Of a DNA stretch of 64,000 nucleotides, positions 10,461 to 23,000 are shown in pieces. The stretch spans positions 5,692,989 to 5,756,988 of the forward strand of contig CAIIXF020000006.1 of assembly GCA_903813345.2 (NCBI GenBank). Direction: 5' to 3'. The translations under genes and the position numbers were made by a program. Numbering within the stretch: position 1 is the first letter of the stretch; each line of letters starts with the position of its first letter. This stretch comes from Owenia fusiformis. Its lineage: Eukaryota > Annelida > Polychaeta > Sabellida > Oweniidae. Under the pieces are notes generated by a model that was given only the letters and a program-made list of their open reading frames with translations, was not told the origin of the DNA and ran no database searches.

Positions 10461-13400
10461 CATGAAAATTTAAGGAATATGCTTTGTTATGTTAAATGAA
10501 ATTATTAGGTACCATAATTGGCATTTGAATAACAATGTACATTGTATAAATATGTAATTCCATGTACCTGTATGTCCCCATATTCCCTCATAATCAGTTT
10601 TTGAAGATAAACTATACCCATACCGGATGGCTTGCTCACTATAATATGTTGTGATTAGTTAGTCAGAAGAAGTTTTTGTCGAAAGTTAAGTTAGTCAATT
10701 GAATGTATTTCTAATATCAAACTATGAACATTTTCTATTAACAACTCCTAAAGATAACATTTTAATATCAAAGAGATTTAGTTATACATGTTTTTCTCAT
10801 ACAAATATTTTTCTTTCAGATGTATATTTCTCTTTGACAAAGTGATGCTGATGTGCAAATCACGGGTGAGTGTCAGTAAATAAATTGAAAATCTTGAATG
10901 AATTTTATGATATTTGATAAGTGTAAAAGTTGTTTTTGGAGCATTTTTCTATAGCCATTTTGTAGGGAAAAAATGATGAAAAAATGTACAATCTTTTAAT
11001 TTTAAGTATGACCTGAATCGATTGCAAACTTCATATTTGCACATTTGATGAGATAAACCATTTGTGTCGTATTGTGAAATTATTAAGTTTGCAATCGATT
11101 CAGGTCATAGTGTATTTTTGGTATTTCTGTGATAATCAATGGAAACCAATGGCCTCTATTAGGATCTGCTGATATCCTCATGTTAAGTCAATGGTGCACA
11201 GCCCCATGTAGGTCAATACAACCTTACTGAACGAAATGATCCCTATCTCAGCTTATGTGTTTCCGAGCACTTTAATATTTTCCAAAGTATTATATGACAT
11301 TTTATTCTTCATGTTACACCTACGAATGATTCATTTTGACCATAGGGATATTTGCCAATAATTGCACCTTGTCCTTTCAAGCTGAGCTAAACAGTTTTTG
11401 TGTGTCGTAAAATTGACCTCCCTTTTAATTGCGCCATCTGATGCATGAATCGTTGTTTATGTGTAACATGATCATTGTTTTGTGTCACACGACCTACCTT
11501 TAAACACTTCACCACATATCGTAAGTATATCAAATTAAAATTACATTTTATGATCCAAGAAGAAAATTTGCACAAAAATTACTCTGCATGACATAATCCT
11601 TGTCACTCTATTGTCTTTTGATGAGACACATCAGAATTTGGGATTCATAGTCATTCAACCAAGCCACAAAAAGTTTGTATATTAGTTGTTCAACATGTTC
11701 AATCATGTTAATGTTTTCGGCATTCCACCTTTAAGTAGATGACGGTAAATATTGTACAAATATTTCATTCTATTGATGTGAATACCCATGCATCTTTCTC
11801 AAGTTCAATATTCCCTTTAGCCCTGTTTATCTCTCACAAGTTCAATATTCCCTTTAGCCCTCTGCATCTTTCACAAGTTCAATATTCCCATGTGTTAATC
11901 TTTCACTGGCTAGGGAAATTTGAGCTTTTTTGAAGATGCACTCGTATTCACCAAAAATATCATGATACTTTTGTTTTGTTTGCTGTTAATAATCCTCACT
12001 CTCAAGATCTTCATTGATGTTTTTGTTGCCTTTAGTGCTATCTTAATGGATATTAACATGAATTCTTTAGATTGTGTAAAGTATTCAAAGTATACTTGAC
12101 AGAATGCCAGCCAGAAATATTGTTCAGATTACACTGGACAAACTCAAAGCTGGGGAATATGGTGGCTTTTTATTTCCTCGTCACACCAGTCAGAGAGTGA
12201 GGAACATGACAGTGAATAATAACATTATTAAATATGGAATAATAAATGTATGATGATTTGTAAGAAAATGGATACTTTAATGGATACGTTTTAATGCAAA
12301 GCCCAAAAAGGACATAATGTTTACACTGGGCTGTGTATTACTAAATATACAGTGCTTTAACATGTGATACTTCAGAATTAATGGAGCTTTAATGCACTTT
12401 AGAAATTCTGTAATATGAATGTTATAGATCTTCAACCATGTTAGAGAAATGTGCCAGTTTCTAGCTCATTTGAGTTAAATTACATCAAACCTTGAAATGC
12501 ATAGAACTTGTGAATTGTTTAAGTTAAAGTTAAAATATTTTCAATAGACTAGTTATTATGTTGTTGTAAATCAATTCAATGCTTTTAGATTTTGATTACA
12601 TTGTTGAAAATTTGTTAACAAAGCCTGCATACTTTTGAAGTTTGCCTATTTTGTGAAATGTGCACATTTGAATTATTTGCATATTCAATATAAGTCTTTC
12701 AAAGAGGATACATTTCATATAACAATTGAGAAACAGGCAGAGTTTTTAGTATTTCATATTTTTAATGGAATAAGACCAATTGTTGGTTGTCCTCACAATT
12801 CAACATTGATTGTCCTTACAATTCAATTCAATTTATTCATTCAAATTTACATCATACAACATTTCATCAACAACATGAAAAAGACACCCCAAGGGACGTA
12901 TATATTCCGTGGGTCATACCATTTAAAAGAAATGTTTTAGTCATAGATCAAAAGCTAAATGAATAAAAATGAAAGAGAAAAATGGAAGCAAATTCACAAT
13001 TGTTGTCTTTTCAATTCACACTTGATTTTCTTTACAATTCACTATTGATTGTAGTCACAATTCACAGTAGATTGTCTTCAAAACTAATGATTTATTGTCC
13101 TCACGATTCTCAATTAATCACAATTTATTGCCCCCACAATTCACATGTAGTGTTCTTAGTTTTTGACACTTTGAGTGGAATAACATCAACTGTTGATCAT
13201 CCTCAACAATTCAAAACTGATTCTCACAATGCAAAATTGACTGTCTTCAAAATTCAAAATTTATTGTCCTTACAATTCGAAATTTAATGTCCTTACAATT
13301 CAAAATGTATTGTCCTCGTAGTTCACAATAGATTGTCCTCACAATTTACAATTGATTGTCCTCACAATTTACAATTGATTGTCCTTACAATTGTTGACTG

Positions 13401-13770
13401 TTTGTTTTGCTAACAATGTAGATGGTCGACAAATTATTATGGGTAAGAATATATTAATACAATTTCTGCTAATATGAAACTTAAATTCCATCTGGCAATA
13501 AAATGTTTGGCATGGTATTGCCAGTAAAATTTAAGTCTAATATCTTTTTCTACCATTTTATTTGTGACTTTTTCAGTTATCCCCCAAAAACAGTTAGTTA
13601 ACCCTATCTTTATATGTTGTGTTGTGCATTGTTTCATGTTTGTGTAATTAATGTTTGCATGTTGTATTTTTTTTTTATTAGTACTACAGTTTGGGGGTAA
13701 GATACAAAAACATAATCCAATAAAAGTAACTAAGACTCATTGGTGTATAGCCTTACCCACTCTTTTGGAA
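10461..13770. repeat. Intron: hairpin, dispersed repeat and CCTCACAATTCA-type degenerate repeats
   Basis: 10461-10819 is plain AT-rich intron. A perfect 25-bp inverted repeat (11007-11031 and 11085-11109, core GAATCGATTGCAAACTT) encloses 53 bp. About 11176-11376 is the second copy of the repeat at 6004-6225. At about 12775-13400 a loose repeat of CCTCACAATTCA / TTGATTGTCC recurs over 20 times. No exon was recognised. Confidence 0.65.
10820..10865 (+). CDS. Vav: Vav exon: PH domain, short second exon
   Basis: This 46-nt exon has acceptor TTTCTTTCAG and donor GTGAGT. The first base completes the Arg codon, then CIFLFDKVMLMCKSR follows, matching Vav 'YAFLLDKALLICKRR', PH strands 2-3. It leaves in phase 0. 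Too short to recognise alone; it is fixed by phase and order. Confidence 0.92.
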
Positions 13771-13774
13771 ATTT

Positions 13775-14262
13775 GATTTTATTTTCATCCCATCAAACAA
13801 AGTTTGTGGGGATGTAGAGAATTCTACTCTGCCCTTCCATTCGTTCGGGCAATAACTCAAATACTATTAGACCAATATCCTTTATATGTTTGTACATATA
13901 TTTTCAAAATGGCTGCCAGTTTCAAAATGGCCGCCATTTTAGTATCAATTTTACAGTAATTTAGGAAGAACATATAGAACTGTAATATAGATATGTTCTA
14001 AATGCAAAAATTATGTAGGATATTGATTAGGTTCAAAGTCTATATATTTAAAAAAAGACATCGTGGCAATCTTAAAAAAAATTTACAATTGTTATTTTGT
14101 GCAATCTCATATTTGCTTAACTAGAGGCATATTACATTTTATTGTGACAAATTGAAAAAAACTGAAAAGGGAAGTCGATGGATTTTGTGAAAATGGTAGC
14201 CATTGCTGTTTGATGGGATTTGCTATGCTTTGGCGTTGCTGTAATCTTGTTATTTTTTGAAT
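13775..14262. mobile_element. Dispersed element, ATCCCATC...GATGGGAT family
   Basis: It starts TCATCCCATCAAACAAAG with GTGGGGATGTAGAGAA and ends GTTTGATGGGATTTGCTATG followed by GGCGTTGCTGT. The same ends occur at 32354, 45986 and 63347. Its interior has paired phrases such as CAAAATGGCTGCC and AAAATGGCCGCC. No coding capacity was seen; likely non-autonomous. Confidence 0.65.
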
Positions 14263-16147
14263 TAATAGAATTAAATTTTCATGTTTTTTTTCATGTCAGC
14301 ATGTTTGACATTTTTTGGGAAAAATACTAAGCCAATTCTTTAGTTGCACATACTTTCTAGTATACATCTATTTTTTCAGTATAAAACTCTGATTTGGTGT
14401 ATTTTGTTTTTTTATTGCACAGAGAATACTCATATTGGACATACAAATTACTCTAATATGAGGGTGTATTAAAATCACATTCTGGAATTGTCTATTATGG
14501 TGAACTCGTCCAGTCTGTCCAGAAACCATACAATGTTTTTGTTGCAGAAGGGAAGGGGGGGGGGGGGGCTATTGACCCAGTTATTTAATTATAGTTAAGA
14601 AACATGTGCAATCTAATGCATATGTGAACCTTGGGAATCTACTGAAGATATGTCTCATATGTAACATTTCTGGAGCTATGCATTACATTGCTTGTAAATT
14701 GTTTGTAAAATGATTCGATGAAAACAAAAAGATGCCAACAGCTTTTTCAAATGATATTCATGAATCTCCTGCAAACTTCTTGTACAACCTGAGGTAACAT
14801 AGATAAAATGGTAGAAATTGGTATTATGGTTAAATCAGATGAGCGCATGACCATATAAGGAAGGGCATGAGGACACGATTCTTACAAAAACATTCATGGA
14901 AATATCTATTCCATATTTGTAAAGATCGAATGTAGTAAATGTTTATGAGAAGATCATTAAAAAAGTTTTCTTTTTAGTTTTTTTATAACCAATTTAGATT
15001 TTCAGATAATAGAATTTTATTTCAAATAATTCCATTTTATATGATAGGAATAAGGATTTTTTTCATGTTGATTGCTTAATTTAGAAACTTGCATTTTTCT
15101 GTATTTTGTTGTAAGGGCAATTATTATGACTTACTCGCATTGTTAAAATTTTGATCTACAGAGTGTCCAGAAAGTTTACCAACTTGCCACAATTTTCTTG
15201 ACACTCTGTATGCATTGGTTGTGGTAATACTGAGCATGTGTTCACCAGAGATCCAATGATACACTCACCATCTTTTTATATTTGATTCATGATTCAGTTC
15301 ATTATTGAAGAAATGGTGACAATGTGTAATAGCCACTATTATTATATTGTTCAGCATTTGTGTTTTTACATTTTGTAATTACAACCAGGTATCTCATTAT
15401 TATTTCATTTTATCAATGCCTTTTTTATCTGAAAAGAAATAATGGAAAAAAAATTGCTTTTGTGCCACACAAAAAAATTCATTGCAATCACATTTTTGCT
15501 AAATATTTGGTTTGACATGAAGTAAACAAATGAAGAAAACAACCCATAATTATATTTGGGTAAGTTAAATGGTGCATGAATGGTGGAACCTCTAGTGTTC
15601 AGTCTGGATATGATACGGGATGTCCATAAACTCTTTTACAATTACAATACATAGTCTGTGAAAAGTATAAAGAAACTTTATGGACTCCCTCAGTCCAGCT
15701 CAACTATGCCAATAATACTAATAACCCAATCTTGTTTGTTTTCATGTATTTTTGAGCAGGACTTGTACATTCATATGTACTTGAACATATAGACTGTCAA
15801 CATTTGATCACCAAATTCTGTTAACTGTAAAACCTGTTTCTTGGATCACTTTTGATTATACTTTAATTAACCCTCTACTATAAGGAACACCTATCTGTAA
15901 CAACGTTCACTTTTAGTCGGTCCGAAGGCTTTCCATGTGCACAGGCCACAGGTTTTACCAAATTGTATATAATTTTAGCCAGTATATTGTAAGATTTAAT
16001 AGCTTTGTGGCAAAACCTATCATTATCACCTTTATCATTATACAAGATGACCATCCCTTTCTAAGACTAGCTTAAGGAGTGGGCCAAACAAATGATACAA
16101 GATTATTGAAAACACTTATTTGACAACTTTCTATGCATTCCTTACAG
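14263..16147. other. Long intron remainder with small elements
   Basis: A run of 13 G lies at about 14556-14568. A tiny palindromic element at about 15164-15207 has ends CAGAGTGTC and GACACTCTG flanked by TA, like a shrunken mariner-type MITE. A similar pair (GGGATGTCCATAAACTCTT / ACTTTATGGACTCCCTC) lies at about 15619-15692. Otherwise AT-rich intron without recognisable coding sequence. Confidence 0.5.
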
Positions 16148-16240
16148 GGTGAGCAATATAGCTACAAAAATGCCCTAATCTTATCACAGTACAGAGTGGA
16201 AGAGAACAGTGTCATAACACACAAGGCTAAAGATCCTAAG
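16148..16240 (+). CDS. Vav: Vav exon: PH domain, middle
   Basis: This 31-codon exon has phase 0 at both ends, acceptor CCTTACAG and donor GTAACT. It encodes GEQYSYKNALILSQYRVEE and ends AKDPK. Vertebrate Vav has 'GDSYDLKDFVNLHSFQVRD...DNKK' here. It follows a 5.3-kb intron rich in dispersed repeats. Confidence 0.92.
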
Positions 16241-16610
16241 GTAACTATGAGATACGTACATATCAAAGACAGTTGTTTATGATAAAATCCTTAGGGTTCT
16301 TGACAATCATATGCTTACACTTGTATCTTTTTCATGGAGGATATTTTCACCACTGTTCAAATGTTGAACATTGGTTAATTGTAAATATTATATGGATTTA
16401 TTTATGGGCATTCAAAAATGTTTAGGGAGCATCCCTTTTCATGCCATTTATGGTACATACATCTATACCCAGTGAAGAGCAAATATCAGGCTAATTTGAT
16501 TTCATTTTGATTCACTGTATTTGAATAGCATTTTAAATAAAAACTGTACAAATGGGTACAATAACACTAGAGGAGTTTTATTGCGCCTATGATGTCATCA
16601 TTATGACAAC

Positions 16611-16709
16611 AAAGAGTCTACAATATAAGACAAATGTATGTGCAAAGAGTCTACAATATAAGACAAATGTATGTGCAAAGAGTCAATATATAAGACAAAT
16701 GTATGTGAT
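16611..16709. repeat. 33-bp tandem triplicate next to the PH-exon acceptor
   Basis: AAAGAGTCTACAATATAAG followed by ACAAATGTATGTGC repeats at 16611, 16644 and 16677, the last copy shortened. The last copy runs into TGATATTATTTGCAG, the acceptor at 16720. Confidence 0.88.
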
Positions 16710-16720
16710 ATTATTTGCAG

Positions 16721-16830
16721 TGGAGTTACCAATTTATGCTTGTGGAGAAACAAAACAAATCAGTGTTCAACTTCTTTGCAAAGACAGAAGACCAGAAGCG
16801 TAAATGGATAGATGCTATACAGATGGCCCA
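16721..16830 (+). CDS. Vav: Vav exon: end of the PH domain
   Basis: This 110-nt exon has acceptor TTATTTGCAG and donor GTAAGA, enters in phase 0 and leaves after two bases. It encodes WSYQFMLVEKQNKSVFNFF and then KRKWIDAIQMA, which holds the near-invariant Trp of the PH C-terminal helix. The last two bases (CA) join the G of the genuine C1 exon at 27119 to give Gln. The same phase would allow joining to the GGATA-type decoy acceptors in the array downstream, which would then hit an early stop. Three 33-bp repeats lie just before the acceptor. Confidence 0.94.
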
Positions 16831-17081
16831 GTAAGACATTTCAACTATTAAGAGATAAATTCAGCCTTTTTGAATCTTGATTCTTACTACCTCTCTCAAT
16901 AATGTAGAACCTGTAAAGTGGAACACCTTCATTTCCCAAAAATCTGTTAACCATTAAGTCAATGTAAAATGAACCTCTGTATGTTGACACCTCCGAAACA
17001 GAACACTATTTAGAGGTACTATAAGTGTTACATAGGTTTTAGGGTAATGTTTTATATCTTATGATTCTTTCTATTTATTAG

Positions 17082-20000
17082 GGATAATACATCACAACCA
17101 GGTGCCTCTCAGCTGGGTACAGACAATGAGTTCATGATGTACAGCTTTGCTGAACCCACTGAGTGATGTTTATAGGAAACTGTTTTATATGATTCTTTCT
17201 ATTTATTAGAGACATCACCACCAGGTGCCTCTCAGCTGGGTACGGACAATGAGTTCATCATGTACAGCTTTGCTGAACCCACTGAGTGATGTTTATAGGA
17301 AACTGTTTTATATGATTCTTTCTATTTATTAGGGATAATACATCACCACCAGGTGCCTCTCAGCTGGGTACAGACAATGAGTTCATCATATACAGCTTTG
17401 CTGAACCCACTGAGTGATGTTTATAGGAAACTGTTTTATATGATTCTTTCTATTTATTAGGGATACTACATCACCACCATGTGCCTCTCAGCTGGGTAGA
17501 GACAATGAGTTCATCATGTACAGCTTTGCTGAACCCACTGAGTGATGTTTATAGGAAACTGTTTTATATGATTCTTTCTGTTTATTAGAGACATCACCAC
17601 CAGGTGCCTCTCAGCTGGGTACAGACAATGAGTTCATCATGTACAGCTTTGCTGAACCCACTGAGTGTGATGTTTATAGGAAACTGTTTTATATGATTCT
17701 TTCTATTTATTAGGGATAATACATCACAACCAGGTGCCTCTCAGCTGGGTACAGACAATGAGTTCATCATATACAGCTTTGCTGAACCCACTGAGTGATG
17801 TTTATAGGAAACTGTTTTATATGATTCTTTCTATTTATTAGGGATAATACATCACAACCAGGTGCCTCTCAGCTGGGTACAGACAATGAGTTCATCATAT
17901 ACAGCTTTGCTGAACCAACTGAGTGATGTTTATAGGAAACTGTTTTATATGATTCTTTCTATTTATTAGGGATACTACATCACCACCATGTGCCTCTCAG
18001 CTGGGTACAGACAATGAGTTCATCATATACAGCTTTGCTGAACCCACTGAGTGATGTTTATAGGAAACTGTTTTATATGATTCTTTCTATTTATTAGAGA
18101 CATCACCACCATGTGCCTCTCAGCTGGGTACAGACAATGAGTTCATCATGTACAGCTTTGCTGAACCCACTGAGTGATGTTTATAGGAAACTGTTTTATA
18201 TGATTCTTTCTATTTATTAGGGATAATACATCACCACCAGGTGCCTCTCAGCTGGGTACGGACAATGAGTTCATCATGTACAGCTTTGCTGAACCAACTG
18301 AGTGATGTTTATAGGAAACTGTTTTATATGATTCTTTCTATTTATTAGAGACATCACCACCATGTGCCTCTCAGCTGGGTAAGGACAATGAGTTCATCAT
18401 GTACAGCTTTGCTGAACCCACTGAGTGATGTTTATAGGAAACTGTTTTATATGATTCTTTCTATTTATTAGGGATACTACATCACCACCAGGTGCCTCTC
18501 AGCTGGGTACAGACAATGAGTTCATCATGTACAGCTTTGCTGAACCCACTGAGTGATGTTTATAGGAAACTGTTTTATATGATTCTTTCTATTTATTAGG
18601 GATAATACATCACCACCAGGTGCCTCTCAGCTGGGTACAGACAATGAGTTCATCATATACAGCTTTGCTGAACCAACTGAGTGATGTTTATAGGAAACTG
18701 TTTTATATGATTCTTTCTATTTATTAGGGATACTACATCACCACCATGTGCCTCTCAGCTGGGTACAGACAATGAGTTCATCATATACAGCTTTGCTGAA
18801 CCAACTGAGTGATGTTTATAGGAAACTGTTTTATATGATTCTTTCTATTTATTAGGGATACTACATCACCACCATGTGCCTCTCAGCTGGGTACAGACAA
18901 TGAGTTCATCATATACAGCTTTGCTGAACCCACTGAGTGATGTTTATAGGAAACTGTTTTATATGATTCTTTCTATTTATTAGAGACATCACCACCAGGT
19001 GCCTCTCAGCTGGGTACAGACAATGAGTTCATCATGTACAGCTTTGCTGAACCCACTGAGTGATGTTTATAGGAAACTGTTTTATATGATTCTTTCTATT
19101 TATTAGGGATAATACATCACCACCAGGTGCCTCTCAGCTGGGTACGGACAATGAGTTCATCATGTACAGCTTTGCTGAACCCACTGAGTGATGTTTATAG
19201 GAAACTGTTTTATATGATTCTTTCTATTTATTAGGGATAATACATCACCACCAGGTGCCTCTCAGCTGGGTACGGACAATGAGTTCATCATATACAGCTT
19301 TGCTGAACCCACTGAGTGATGTTTATAGGAAACTGTTTTATATGATTCTTTCTATTTATTAGAGACATCACCACCATGTGCCTCTCAGCTGGGTACAGAC
19401 AATGAGTTCATCATATACAGCTTTGCTGAACCAACTGAGTGCGATGTTCATAGGAAACTGTTTTATATGATTCTTTCTATTTATTAGGGATACTACATCA
19501 CCACCATGTGCCTCTCAGCTGGGTACGGACAATGAGTTCATCATGTACAGCTTTGCTGAACCAACTGAGTGCGATGTTCATAGGAAACTGTTTTATATGA
19601 TTCTTTCTATTCATTAGGGATAATACATCACCACCAGGTGCCTCTCAGCTGGGTACAGACAATGAGTTCATCATATACAGCTTTGCTGAACCAACTGAGT
19701 GTGATGTTCATAGGAAACTGTTTTATATGATTCTTTCTATTTATTAGGGATACTACATCACCACCATGTGCCTCTCAGCTGGGTACGGACAATGAGTTCA
19801 TCATGTACAGCTTTGCTGAACCAACTGAGTGCGATGTTCATAGGAAACTGTTTTATATGATTCTTTCTATTTATTAGGGATACTACATCACAACCAGGTG
19901 CCTCTCAGCTGGGTACAGACAATGAGTTCATCATATACAGCTTTGCTGAACCAACTGAGTGATGTTTATAGGAAACTGTTTTATATGATTCTTTCTATTT

Positions 20001-23000
20001 ATTAGGGATAATACATCACCACCAGGTGCCTCTCAGCTGGGTACAGACAATGAGTTCATCATATACAGCTTTGCTGAACCCACTGAGTGATGTTTATAGG
20101 AAACTGTTTTATATGATTCTTTCTATTTATTAGGGATACTACATCACCACCATGTGCCTCTCAGCTGGGTACAGACAATGAGTTCATCATATACAGCTTT
20201 GCTGAACCCACTGAGTGATGTTTATAGGAAACTGTTTTATATGATATTTTCTATTTATAAGAGACATCACCACCAGGTGCCTCTCAGCTGGGTACAGACA
20301 ATGAGTTCATCATGTACAGCTTTGCTGAACCCACTGAGTGATGTTTATAGGAAACTGTTTTATATGATTCTTTCTATTTATTAGGGATACTACATCACCA
20401 CCATGTGCCTCTCAGCTGGGTACAGACAATGAGTTCATCATGTACAGCTTTGCTGAACCAACTGAGTGATGTTTATAGGAAACTGTTTTATATGATTCTT
20501 TCTATTTATTAGGGATACTACATCACCACCATGTGCCTCTCAGCTGGGTACAGACAATGAGTTCATCATATACAGCTTTGCTGAACCCACTGAGTGATGT
20601 TTATAGGAAACTGTTTTATATGATTCTTTCTATTTATTAGGGATAATACATCACCACCAGGTGCCTCTCAGCTGGGTACAGACAATGAGTTCATCATATA
20701 CAGCTTTGCTGAACCCACTGAGTGATGTTTATAGGAAACTGTTTTATATGATTCTTTCTATTTATTAGGGATACTACATCACCACCATGTGCCTCTCAGC
20801 TGGGTACAGACAATGAGTTCATCATATACAGCTTTGCTGAACCCACTGAGTGATGTTTATAGGAAACTGTTTTATATGATTCTTTCTATTTATTAGGGAT
20901 AATACATCACCACCAGGTGCCTCTCAGCTGGGTACGGACAATGAGTTCATCATGTACAGCTTTGCTGAACCCACTGAGTGATGTTTATAGGAAACTGTTT
21001 TATATGATTCTTTCTATTTATTAGGGATAATACATCACCACCAGGTGCCTCTCAGCTGGGTACAGACAATGAGTTCATCATATACAGCTTTGCTGAACCC
21101 ACTGAGTGATGTTTATAGGAAACTGTTTTATATGATATTTTCTATTTATAAGAGACATCACCACCAGGTGCCTCTCAGCTGGGTACAGACAATGAGTTCA
21201 TCATGTACAGCTTTGCTGAACCCACTGAGTGATGTTTATAGGAAACTGTTTTATATGATTCTTTCTATTTATTAGGGATAATACATCACCACCAGGTGCC
21301 TCTCAGCTGGGTACGGACAATGAGTTCATCATGTACAGCTTTGCTGAACCCACTGAGTGATGTTTATAGGAAACTGTTTTATATGATTCTTTCTATTTAT
21401 TAGGGATAATACATCACCACCAGGTGCCTCTCAGCTGGGTACAGACAATGAGTTCATCATATACAGCTTTGCTGAACCCACTGAGTGATGTTTATAGGAA
21501 ACTGTTTTATATGATTCTTTCTATTTATTAGAGACATCACCACCATGTGCCTCTCAGCTGGGTAGAGACAATGAGTTCATCATGTACAGCTTTGCTGAAC
21601 CCACTGAGTGATGTTTATAGGAAACTGTTTTATATGATTCTTTCTATTTATTAGGGATAATACATCACCACCAGGTGCCTCTCAGCTGGGTACAGACAAT
21701 GAGTTCATCATATACAGCTTTGCTAAACCCACTGAGTGTGATGTTTATAGGAAACTGTTTTATATGATTCTTTCTATTTATTAGGGATACTACATCACAA
21801 CCAGGTGCCTCTCAGCTGGGTACAGACAATGAGTTCATCATATACAGCTTTGCTGAACCCACTGAGTGATGTTTATAGGAAACTGTTTTATATGATTCTT
21901 TCTGTTTATTAGAGACATCACCACCAGGTGCCTCTCAGCTGGGTACAGACAATGAGTTCATCATGTACAGCTTTGCTGAACCCACTGAGTGATGTTTATA
22001 GGAAACTGTTTTATATGATTCTTTCTGTTTATTAGAGACATCACCACCAGGTGCCTCTCAGCTGGGTACAGACAATGAGTTCATCATGTACAGCTTTGCT
22101 GAACCCACTGAGTGTGATGTTTATAGGAAACTGTTTTATATGATTCTTTCTATTTATTAGGGATAATACATCACAACCAGGTGCCTCTCAGCTGGGTACA
22201 GACAATGAGTTCATCATATACAGCTTTGCTGAACCAACTGAGTGCGATGTTCATAGGAAACTGTTTTATATGATTCTTTCTATTTATTAGAGACATCACC
22301 ACCATGTGCCTCTCAGCTGATACAGACAATGAGTTCATCATGTACAGCTTTGCTGAACCCACTGAGTGTGATGTTTATAGGAAACTGTTTTATATGATTT
22401 TTTCTATTTATTAGGGATAATACATCACCACCAGGTGCCTCTCAGCTGGGTACAGACAATGAGTTCATCATATACAGCTTTGCTGAAGCCACTGAGTGAT
22501 GTTTATAGAAAACTGTTTTATATGATTCTTTCTATTTATTAGGGATAATACATCACCACCAGGTGCCTCTCAGCTGGGTACGGACAATGAGTTCATCATG
22601 TACAGCTTTGCTGAACCAACTGAGTGCGATGTTCATAGGAAACTGTTTTATATGATTTTTTCTATTTATTAGGGATAATACATCACCACCAGGTGCCTCT
22701 CAGCTGGGTACAGACAATGAGTTCATCATATACAGCTTTGCTGAAGCCACTGAGTGATGTTTATAGGAAACTGTTTTATATGATTCTTTCTATTTATTAG
22801 GGATACTACATCACCACCAGGTGCCTCTCAGCTGGGTACAGACAATGAGTTCATCATGTACAGCTTTGCTGAACCAACTGAGTGATGTTTATAGGAAACT
22901 GTTTTATATGATTCTTTCTATTTATTAGGGATAATACATCACCACCAGGTGCCTCTCAGCTGGGTACAGACAATGAGTTCATCATATACAGCTTTGCTGA

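Noticed and set aside
20154-21275. 76-codon open frames MPLSWVQTMSS...
   Set aside because: These are out-of-frame readings of the C1-exon array units and not the Vav frame.
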